The translations under genes and the position numbers were made by a program. A stretch of 6,392 bases of DNA, taken from contig JBLIIJ010000157.1 of assembly GCA_047635055.1 (NCBI GenBank), forward strand, positions 1-6,392. The letters are read 5' to 3'. The notes beneath the pieces were generated by a model. The model had not been told where the DNA came from, made no database searches, and worked only from the letters and a program-made list of their open reading frames with translations. Shown here in pieces: positions 1-5,034 of this stretch. The stretch's first letter is position 1, and every line of letters starts with the position of its first letter. The DNA is from JAVJRN01 sp047635055. Lineage in GTDB: Bacteria > Bacteroidota > Bacteroidia > Cytophagales > Cyclobacteriaceae.

Positions 1-52
1 CCACTACCAAAAATGGCAAAGAGGTAATTACGTAGATAAGTAGCACCCTCAT
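1..52 (-). CDS. N-terminus of a secreted or outer-membrane protein, possibly TolC-like (partial)
   Basis: Only the first 17 codons are present; the gene runs off the left edge. The ATG (complement of 50-52) overlaps the TGA that would end the intact tetR frame (49-51) as ATGA, the usual arrangement for translationally coupled operon genes. The visible residues, MRVLLIYVITSLPFLVV, are one arginine followed by an unbroken hydrophobic run, as in the start of a signal peptide or a first membrane helix. In Bacteroidota, TetR regulators of this type are often followed by a TolC-family outer-membrane factor, then an HlyD/RND adaptor and an RND pump. The TolC identity is inferred from gene order only; an inner-membrane protein would also fit. 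Because the regulator is frameshifted, its ribosomes now stop about 80 nt before this start, so coupling should be lost. Confidence 0.5.
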   Translation of the reverse strand, partial: MRVLLIYVITSLPFLVV

Positions 53-664
53 TCCTTCACTTTTATTGAATTGATAATAATGTCAGCGACCTCCGTTTTT
101 CTCTCCTCCATCAATTGCTCAAATGTTTGATCATCTATGTTGGCCAAAGCCTTGACCAATAGTGTAGCCACTAACGGAAAGATTTTTTGGGCAATGATTG
201 ATGAACAGGTGTTCAGGTTTAATGGTTTTGATAGCTCCACTTTCAACCTCATTGGCCACCTTCTTTTTGAATTTATCAAGATTAGGAAACCCTGTTACCT
301 CTTTCATTTTGAGAATGAATTCAGGGTTCCTGTTTATGTCATGAATAATGAACTTTGGCAAATAGGGATGCTTGTTCATGAAAGTAAGATAGCTAACTGT
401 AAAATCACTAATCTTATCCTCAATGGCAGAATAATCATTTAGTATCCTATTCAGCTGAGGTGCCAGCAAGGCAAAAGAGTTTTTTGAAATAGCCTTAAAA
501 AACCTTTGCTTGCTTCGATAATAATAATGAAGTAATGCCTTGTTTATTCCTGTCTCGTCTGTAATCTCTTGCATCCTAGATTCATCCATCCCCATTCGTT
601 GAAACACACTTTCTGCAGCCTCCGGTATTTGATTTTCGGTGGTGTCTTTTTTAGTATTGGGCAT
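49..664 (-). pseudogene. TetR/AcrR-family transcriptional regulator, frameshifted in its C-terminal third
   Basis: The N-terminus is a TetR DNA-binding domain: helix-turn-helix at about residues 11-60, with recognition helix NKALLHYYYR at 41-50. A ligand-binding region follows. Read directly from the ATG at 662-664, the frame ends at 131-133 (177 aa) with an out-of-family tail after LFIN (about residue 155). The family-like ending, beginning IIAQKIFPLV and ending INSIKVKE, continues in another frame to TGA at 49-51. Joining the frames gives about 205 aa, the normal TetR length. The junction reads AATCATT where AATATCATT would restore the frame, so a 2-nt deletion near 193-199 is the simplest explanation. 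The break removes the last helices, which form much of the dimer interface, so repressor function is probably lost. An assembly error is the alternative. Proline 14, in the first helix where leucine is usual, is another oddity. The gene lies 41 nt after the stress protein gene on the same strand and probably controlled the efflux-type gene downstream. Confidence 0.85.
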
Positions 665-676
665 GTGTAATTATAC

Positions 677-696
677 TGACTTACAGAGTTAGGTCA
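677..696. promoter_or_regulatory. Candidate TetR operator (imperfect dyad) in the usp-tetR gap
   Basis: TGACTTACAGAGTTAGGTCA has arms TGACTTA and TAGGTCA, whose reverse complement is TGACCTA, so 6 of 7 positions are symmetric around a 6-nt centre. It lies 13-32 nt upstream of the tetR ATG and inside the only gap before that gene. TetR repressors typically bind dyads of about this length at their own promoters. A TATAAT-like hexamer sits between the dyad and the ATG on the minus strand. Binding by this regulator is inference. Confidence 0.35.
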
Positions 697-705
697 TAAT
701 GCTGC

Positions 706-1545
706 TTATCTGTAAATCCTATCGCCAAGCCCACAAGTCCATATTAGATGCTTACAGTTTTCGACCACTCTTTCAGTTGTTCTGTCATCTTGGATTAGAG
801 ATGGAAGTCTGACTTTCGTGTGTGCTGCCATAGCAACTAAACCAGCATCGATATCTTTGGAATAGTGTACGATACCGCCTTCAACATCCGTATCATTGAA
901 AATCCTTAGTGTGTAGTTTGTAAGACTGTGAAGTGCAACAAATTGGGCTAACTCCTTCTTTACATCAGGTTCAGTAGTCCATGTACCGGGCGTAATAACT
1001 TTCAAAATATGAAGCTTGGCATTCAATAGTTGCTGTAGCTCTTTTAGACCATTTGTCACATTGATCGGTGTGTTGGTTAGATCTGTTGCAAACACGATAT
1101 CCTTAATCGCATCAATGTCAACGACTTCTTTCACGATTAAAACAGGACACTTGACATTTCGAACTATCTTATCGGTATTTGATCCTATTGTTTGTTCTTT
1201 CCAATTTCTCTCTCCTTTTGATCCCATCACAACTAAATCAATCGCTTCTTTTTTGAGGAGCTCCTGAATGTGCGTGAACGGATGACCGAAACTTACATGA
1301 ATGGAGGTTGTCGGTATAGAAAGATGCTTATCCTTTAAGATTTGATCGATTTTGCTCTTTACCGTTATCAATAGCTCCTTTTTGTAAGTATCAAGTGATT
1401 CAGGAGGAGAATCAAAATAGTTTGGGATTTCTATTGTGTGAGAAAGGGAAATTTTTGCCTTCCCTTTTTCCGTGATCTGATTTGCAACATTAAGCGCATT
1501 GATTGACTCTTTTGAAAAGTCTAGAGGCACTAGTATATTTTTCAT
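706..1545 (-). CDS. Tandem-domain universal stress protein (UspA family)
   Basis: This 279-residue cytoplasmic protein has two Usp domains, about 1-140 and 146-275, the usual length for tandem Usps in Bacteroidota. Domain 1 opens with MKNILVPLDFS and carries an exact ATP-binding motif G-2x-G-9x-G-S at G108, G111, G121 and S122, followed by VKCPVLIVKE. Domain 2 opens with IVFATDLT. Where it should repeat the motif it has MAAHTKVRLPSLIQDDRT, without the glycine pattern, so it probably does not bind ATP there. It ends VENCKHLIWTCGL, close to the 'PVWT' ending of related proteins. Usps bind ATP or act as stress and starvation effectors; the specific partner cannot be read from sequence. The start is the only ATG before the strand beginning MKNILVPLD and has no clear Shine-Dalgarno sequence. 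The tetR gene follows 41 nt downstream on the same strand, so co-transcription is possible. Confidence 0.95.
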   Translation of the reverse strand: MKNILVPLDFSKESINALNVANQITEKGKAKISLSHTIEIPNYFDSPPESLDTYKKELLITVKSKIDQILKDKHLSIPTTSIHVSFGHPFTHIQELLKKEAIDLVVMGSKGERNWKEQTIGSNTDKIVRNVKCPVLIVKEVVDIDAIKDIVFATDLTNTPINVTNGLKELQQLLNAKLHILKVITPGTWTTEPDVKKELAQFVALHSLTNYTLRIFNDTDVEGGIVHYSKDIDAGLVAMAAHTKVRLPSLIQDDRTTERVVENCKHLIWTCGLGDRIYR

Positions 1546-1628
1546 AACCTAACCGTTTAATAATCTCAATGAACAAATGTGCGTATTACCATTCAATACA
1601 TGTATGATGGAGAACATTGATATTTATG

Positions 1629-1653
1629 ATCCTTGTCACGATTAACCAAGGAT
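1629..1653. repeat. Inverted repeat upstream of the universal stress protein gene
   Basis: ATCCTTG at 1629-1635 is the exact reverse complement of CAAGGAT at 1647-1653, with an 11-nt spacer. It lies 84-108 nt upstream of the usp start. It has no T-run on either side, so it is not a terminator; an upstream regulator site is possible. Confidence 0.3.
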
Positions 1654-2165
1654 GTAATCATAGCATGTAATTACGGGAAGCAGCCTATTAATTCCCAGAT
1701 AGTGGGTACTAATCCCAGATGCTAGCATTGTAGAAAAAGTAGCTATCCAACCTCATACCTATGAGCTTGCTTCGAGGTTCTTGAGTATAAGATGATGATT
1801 GGCTGATCTCCTTGGCAAAAAATCAATTGAGGCTGAAGGATGTCTTAGCCGCGCCGAGAGAACATAATAAAATGAGTTAAGCAAGTTTCATACAAGCTTT
1901 TTTTGCCTTGGGCCTTGCATCTATAGTCGAGGAAATTCTTCCACTTTTGTTCTTTGTTTTTTTCCTATGAAGAATATAGAATTTCATTAATTAAGTTCTA
2001 ACATTTTTTTCAGATTTATCCCTGTATTGACTACTGAGATAAAAGGTTAAGGTATAGGTAATACGTAAAGTAATTACTTTTTGAGGTACAGTAACTATGG
2101 GGCTTTTAACGATATTAGGACCTCTCTTTTGTCCTAACGGGTATTGAAAAAATTGGGTTATAATA

Positions 2166-2179
2166 CTACTCATGAGTAG
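2166..2179. repeat. 14-bp perfect palindrome
   Basis: CTACTCATGAGTAG is perfectly self-complementary over 14 bp. It lies just upstream of the ATG of the plus-strand frame at 2183, and the ATG of the minus-strand 60-codon frame sits at its centre. About 0.4 such palindromes are expected by chance in a window this size, so the evidence for function is modest. Confidence 0.25.
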
Positions 2180-2354
2180 CTAATGACAATTTTTCTGGAA
2201 TACGGTATTATAAAACCTCTAATCATCACTACTCCTACTAAAAAGTGGGATAGGTATACGTCATGTAACGTATCCTACGATGATTTAATAGAACTTCATA
2301 AACAATCAGAAGCAAAGTGCAATTTTCACTTAAATCAAAGAAGCCATGAGCTGT

Positions 2355-2542
2355 ATGAAGGATATCACATTTGGGAAATGCTTATATGAGGGTGGGTTGT
2401 ATGGAGCATTGTCATCTTCTGAATTTTCGCAATTTCCTACAACATTCCAGATCAAAGAGTAAGTAAAGAGCGTCCCATAGATATCCTAAATAGGAGATTG
2501 GCTAATGGCGAAATTGACAAAAAAATGTGGCCATTGAATTAA
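2355..2542 (+). pseudogene. Decayed SHOCT-domain small membrane protein
   Basis: Reading through two TGA codons in one frame (2387-2389 and 2420-2422) gives a hydrophobic tryptophan-rich segment (YHIWEMLI, stop, GWVVWSIVIF, stop, IFAISYNIP), then DQRVSKERPIDILNRRLANG and EIDKK, ending at TAA 2540-2542. This matches the small SHOCT proteins of Bacteroidota, roughly 65-80 aa: one tryptophan-rich membrane helix, a Y-N/D-I-P-G-Q-R-like turn, then the SHOCT motif 'DILKKRxAxGEIxxEEYxxxK'. Both stops stand where such proteins carry tryptophan, so TGG to TGA changes explain them. The probable old start, ATG 2355-2357, is one frame off, implying a 1-nt loss, and the final EEYEEKK-like helix is replaced by MWPLN. 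Three or four lesions make this a genuine pseudogene rather than a read error. SHOCT domains are oligomerisation modules on membrane proteins; what this one did is unknown. Confidence 0.72.
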
Positions 2543-3103
2543 GTAGTTTTTTAGGTATTAGGAAAAGTACTTTACCATACCCTTTCTCTTTTGAAACTAT
2601 ACGCAAAAAATGAACGCTTCATCATTAGCCATCCTAAGAAAATCTTGAAAAGACACCCACTTTTAATAAAGTCCACTGGCCAGAAACAAACACACACATG
2701 TTCTACTTTTCCCGTAGTTATTGGGAAGGCTTGTTGAGATCAAATTCAGGAAGTTTGCCTTACTAGAGTGATAGACGGAGTAGCTCGTAGACGCAATGAG
2801 TCATCTTCCGATAACAGCACTCGATTTTTAATGGAATATTCTTACGCTCTTTTTTAACTATTTCTTTGAAGAACTTGAACTCATTATTTTGGAGAGTGTA
2901 TGAAGGGAGGTTTGCAAAAGACCATTGTTGTAATCATATCTTTTCTATAGATGGAGTGAGGTACCTGATTTTTCGGGATATGGTAGCAATGTTCTGGATA
3001 GCGAAAATACGGAATTGCGACATTTTGAGCCGGTTTGGTTTTTTAATCCGGATTATTAGTGTGGAGATTATTGGGTAAATTTATTTTCTAAAAGACAGAC
3101 CAA
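2543..3103. other. Stretch without a convincing gene, upstream of the VIT transporter
   Basis: About 560 nt. A 70-codon plus-strand frame (2866-3078) has no recognisable motif and an unconvincing composition, so I do not call it. No clear Bacteroidota promoter (TTTG, about 20 nt, TAnnTTTG) was found. TAAATTTA at 3075-3082, 21 nt before the VIT start, differs at one position from the -7 consensus but has no partner at -33. A 12-bp palindrome lies at 3044-3055. Confidence 0.45.
3044..3055. promoter_or_regulatory. Palindrome upstream of the VIT transporter gene
   Basis: TAATCCGGATTA is a perfect 12-bp palindrome whose last base is 48 nt before the VIT start codon. Its position would suit an operator for a metal-responsive repressor, but one or two such palindromes are expected by chance in a window of this size. 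It does not match the classic Fur box. Confidence 0.2.
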
Positions 3104-3811
3104 ATGGCCGACCCACTAGACGATTATTTAGCGAATCATTATATTAACAGAAGCAACTGGCTGAGAGCCGCAGTGCTAGGAGCCAATGATGGTATTATAT
3201 CAATAGCAAGTTTGGCAATAGGAGTGACGGCAGCCAGTGATTTTAGAGAACCAGTCGTGCTAGCGACGCTCGCAGGATTAGTGGCTGGTGCTTTATCGAT
3301 GGCAGCAGGGGAGTATGTGTCTGTGAGCTCACAAACGGATATTGAAAAGGCAGATATTGAGCGTGAGCAAATAGAACTGGAAGAAAGCCCCGAGTTAGAG
3401 CTTGAAAGATTGGCTAATATCTATGAAGCGCGTGGTTTAAAGGTTGAAACAGCGATGATTGTTGCCAAGGAGCTTACAGAAAAAGATGCCTTGGCAGCAC
3501 ATGTTAGGGATGAGTTAGGAATAAATGAGATAAGTAAAGCCAACCCGACTCAGGCAGCATTTGCCTCGGGAGCGGCATTTACCGTTGGAGGCATGCTTCC
3601 ACTCTTAGTTGTTGTTTTTTCCCCTTTGAAGCAAATGGAGTACTTGCTTTATGGATCGGCCATCATTTTTCTAGTACTCTTGGGAGGTTTATCGGCAAAA
3701 ACGGGAGGATCTAGTATTATGCGACCGATCGTAAGAATTACCTTTTGGGGGACAGTGGCTATGGGGTTGACCGCTTTGGCAGGCTATCTATTTGCCGCTG
3801 AGGTTATCTGA
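3104..3811 (+). CDS. VIT/CCC1-family iron/manganese transporter
   Basis: This 235-residue inner-membrane protein has the usual length and layout of bacterial VIT proteins. Two N-terminal helices (about 22-44 and 50-76) flank the conserved LGANDGIIS motif, with Asp29. A hydrophilic cytoplasmic segment rich in glutamate (about 78-145: EKADIEREQIELEE, then NIYEARGL and ALAAHVRDELGI) is followed by three helices (about 151-173, 179-198 and 209-231). By eye, Asp29 and Met66 align with the transport-site Asp43 and Met80 of plant VIT1; Glu88, Glu91 and Glu99 align with its cytoplasmic metal-binding glutamates. A further glutamate expected at 102 is arginine here. The family moves Fe2+ or Mn2+ out of the cytosol in exchange for protons. 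The ATG at 3104 is directly followed by the expected hydrophilic leader (ADPLDDYLANHYINRSNWLR). No partner gene lies within 460 nt on either side, so it is probably transcribed alone. Confidence 0.95.
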   Translation: MADPLDDYLANHYINRSNWLRAAVLGANDGIISIASLAIGVTAASDFREPVVLATLAGLVAGALSMAAGEYVSVSSQTDIEKADIEREQIELEESPELELERLANIYEARGLKVETAMIVAKELTEKDALAAHVRDELGINEISKANPTQAAFASGAAFTVGGMLPLLVVVFSPLKQMEYLLYGSAIIFLVLLGGLSAKTGGSSIMRPIVRITFWGTVAMGLTALAGYLFAAEVI

Positions 3812-4223
3812 TAGATTCACGAATTAGTGGGTTTAAATATTTGTAAGCCACCTCAATAACGCGGCTAGGTTTTGGGAAATCAAAAAACTGTGAATAATGT
3901 AACGTTCAGTTGTGGAAATGTAATGTGAACGCCAGACATAATTGCGATATTTGCATTTCGATCCAAAGGTGAATTCACTTCATTGATAAACGAAACTTGT
4001 AATTAAAAAAAACGTTACCAAAAGTAAAATAAGGTAAGGAGCGATCGAGAATCACTACACCAGTTAAAAATCAAAAATAGAAGAAATCTGCTAAAGCCGC
4101 AAAGCGAGCCGAAAGAGAGAACAGTAGCGTCTACATCTCAAATATCATTGAGAAAGGGGGATCGTAAATAAGTAGATCAAACCCTATTGCCATTGCACTT
4201 AGGATGGAGTACACATGGGAATA

Positions 4224-4254
4224 TGATGTTTAAGACTTTAATGATTAAACATCA
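4224..4254. promoter_or_regulatory. Hairpin or dyad in the leader of the small protein gene
   Basis: TGATGTTTAA (4224-4233) and TTAAACATCA (4245-4254) are exact reverse complements, giving a 10-bp stem with an 11-nt loop ending 36 nt before the ATG at 4291. No T-run follows on either strand, so it is not an intrinsic terminator. It could be an operator or a 5'-UTR stem-loop affecting mRNA stability. Confidence 0.45.
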
Positions 4255-4275
4255 CAAAAAAATCAAGACTTTAAT
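4232..4275 (+). repeat. 11-bp direct repeat spaced 33 bp
   Basis: AAGACTTTAAT occurs at 4232-4242, overlapping the loop of the leader hairpin, and again at 4265-4275, close to the start codon. The 33-bp period is about three helical turns, which would put two bound proteins on the same face of the DNA. Confidence 0.45.
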
Positions 4276-4290
4276 AAAACAGTGAATGTT

Positions 4291-4497
4291 ATGCATATTT
4301 ATAAAATGGGTCAGGTGGTTTTTGAGCGGATGCGTCCCAATCAAAAACTTATAGTAGTAAGCGTAGATAGAAATATTTACAGCTGTGTAGACCAAGAACG
4401 TCCTTGGCAGAAGGCGTTTAGTTATCATGAAAGAGATTTGAACTCAGATTTGAAGACTAAAGAGAAGGCTAAAAGTTCTTCTGATAAAGAGCGTTAA
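4291..4497 (+). CDS. Small conserved protein of unknown function (YodC/DUF2158-like pattern)
   Basis: This gives 68 residues from ATG 4291; an in-frame GTG at 4282 would add three and ATG 4306 would remove five. I prefer 4291 because no Shine-Dalgarno sequence favours the others. The core, MGQVVFERMRPNQKLIVVSV then DRNIYSCVDQERPW and FSYHERDL, has the pattern 'G-x-x-V-x-x-R-x-x-P-x-x-K-L-x-V ... R-x-Y-x-C ... ERDL'. I associate this with short beta-rich proteins common in Bacteroidota and resembling DUF2158/YodC. The last 20 residues are charged and probably disordered. It has no signal peptide or membrane helix, so it should be cytoplasmic. The role is unknown. It stands alone; the upstream hairpin and direct repeat suggest its own regulation, and the next terminator on this strand is at 4782-4814. 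Confidence 0.75.
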   Translation: MHIYKMGQVVFERMRPNQKLIVVSVDRNIYSCVDQERPWQKAFSYHERDLNSDLKTKEKAKSSSDKER

Positions 4498-4781
4498 AAG
4501 CAAAGGATATTTGTTTAATAGTAAATAACAGGAAGGTATGATGTTGACATAGAAAGGTCATCCTTACAATAAACTGAAATCCGAAAATATTTGCATCGAG
4601 TTTATTATTGTTAGGTAATTAGGTAAAAAGAACACTCAGAGCTGGCGATATACGGGACAAAAGTAATGCCCAGACTATTATAGTTCCACGATGATTTCAT
4701 AACATAAATACCAATTTCAGTACGATAGAACTTGTAATATTTAGGAGAAAGCACTTTTACATTTTGGTGGATAGTATTGTT

Positions 4782-4814
4782 AAAGGGCAAGTCTTGAGAG
4801 GTTTGCCCTTTTTT
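4782..4814 (+). terminator. Rho-independent terminator, plus strand
   Basis: AAAGGGCAA (4782-4790) pairs perfectly with TTGCCCTTT (4803-4811) around a 12-nt loop, and the T-run covers 4809-4814. A 9-bp stem with a GGGC core and a T-tract is the textbook form. The nearest plus-strand gene ends 285 nt upstream at 4497. The minus strand has no T-tract after the hairpin, so it works in the plus direction only. Confidence 0.75.
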
Positions 4815-4912
4815 CATACTGGATTGATACCAACATTGACCACTCGGGTTTGAGTTATTTAGGCCATGCAGGTCGGCACACCAGAAGTAACTGCCCCGTT
4901 GTACTTGTATAT

Positions 4913-4928
4913 ATTAGATTGATCTAAT
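4913..4928. repeat. Operator-like dyad
   Basis: ATTAGAT and ATCTAAT are exact reverse complements separated by TG, a compact 16-bp dyad of the size bound by dimeric regulators. No start codon lies nearby on either strand, so no target gene can be named. Confidence 0.25.
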
Positions 4929-5000
4929 CTACATCGACTATTTTGCTTGTTGTACGAGGAGCGATTAGGATTGAAATATTGCAGGTTAATTACTCAACGG

Positions 5001-5020
5001 TAATATTTTTTGAAATATTA
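5001..5020 (-). other. AT-only hairpin downstream of the J-domain gene
   Basis: TAATATTT and AAATATTA form an 8-bp stem with a 4-nt loop, 15-34 nt past the stop of the minus-strand J-domain gene. An outer pairing (CAGGT 4982-4986 with ACCTG 5023-5027) could close it. The stem lacks G-C pairs and no T-tract follows, so it is at best a weak 3'-end structure. Confidence 0.25.
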
Positions 5021-5034
5021 AGACCTGTCTCGTT

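Larger units (their letters stand above)
1546..2354. other. Stretch without a convincing gene
   Basis: About 800 nt upstream of the stress protein gene. All frames are short and I recognise no protein in them. The longest open frames are 60 codons on the minus strand (1991-2173) and the first 57 codons of a plus-strand frame from 2183; neither shows a known motif. The stretch does hold a 7-bp inverted repeat (1629-1653), a pair of TCCCAGAT direct repeats 20 bp apart (1693-1700 and 1713-1720), and a 14-bp palindrome (2166-2179). Given the decayed gene next to it, part of this stretch may be old coding sequence degraded past recognition. Confidence 0.5.
3812..4290. other. Stretch without a gene; leader of the small protein at its end
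   Basis: About 480 nt after the VIT stop. No terminator hairpin follows VIT. A short lysine/alanine-rich frame (KKSAKAAKRAERENSSVYIS and a few more residues, about 4080-4168) is interrupted by TAG directly upstream and has no start, so it is not called. GTAACGTT (3899-3906) and AACGTTAC (4011-4018) form a widely spaced inverted pair. CGTTCA (3903-3908) pairs with TGAACG (3926-3931). The last 70 nt hold the leader structure described separately. Confidence 0.5.
4498..5034. other. Stretch without a gene, containing an isolated terminator
   Basis: About 540 nt between two genes that face each other. A 68-codon minus-strand frame (4611-4817) has no known motif and its start lies on the arm of the terminator hairpin, so it is not called. 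The stretch contains a strong plus-strand terminator (4782-4814), a perfect TTGACA at 4544-4549 with TACAAT at 4565-4570 (15-nt spacing), a 7-bp dyad at 4913-4928, and an AT-rich hairpin just beyond the J-domain gene. A long 3' UTR or a small RNA could occupy 4570-4814. Confidence 0.45.

Noticed and set aside
137..442. 101-codon plus-strand open frame
   Set aside because: It lies wholly antisense to the TetR gene, whose frame has clear family motifs; the plus-strand translation has none.
1016..1267. 83-codon plus-strand open frame
   Set aside because: It is antisense to the universal stress protein gene, including its ATP motif; a shadow of that gene.
1869..1903. AAGC...GCTT followed by a T-run, terminator-like
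   Set aside because: The stem is only 4 bp and no gene ends nearby on the plus strand.
1991..2173. 60-codon minus-strand open frame
   Set aside because: No recognised motif, no ribosome-binding site, and its start is just the CATG centre of a palindrome. It may be chance or a remnant.
2183..2354. First part of a 68-codon plus-strand frame
   Set aside because: The last residues belong to the SHOCT remnant; the first 57 match nothing I recognise. It could be a second decayed gene but cannot be supported.
2866..3078. 70-codon plus-strand frame before VIT
   Set aside because: Cysteine- and isoleucine-rich translation without motif or leader; it contains the 12-bp palindrome and looks like upstream DNA.
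3899..4018. GTAACGTT / AACGTTAC inverted pair
   Set aside because: 8-bp arms more than 100 bp apart in AT-rich DNA are expected by chance; no element lies between them.
4080..4168. Lysine/alanine-rich short frame (KKSAKAAKRAERENSSVYIS and a few more residues)
   Set aside because: It looks protein-like but has no start codon and a TAG directly upstream; too short to call even as a pseudogene.
4611..4817. 68-codon minus-strand frame
   Set aside because: It begins on the arm of the plus-strand terminator and shows no known motif or conserved pattern.
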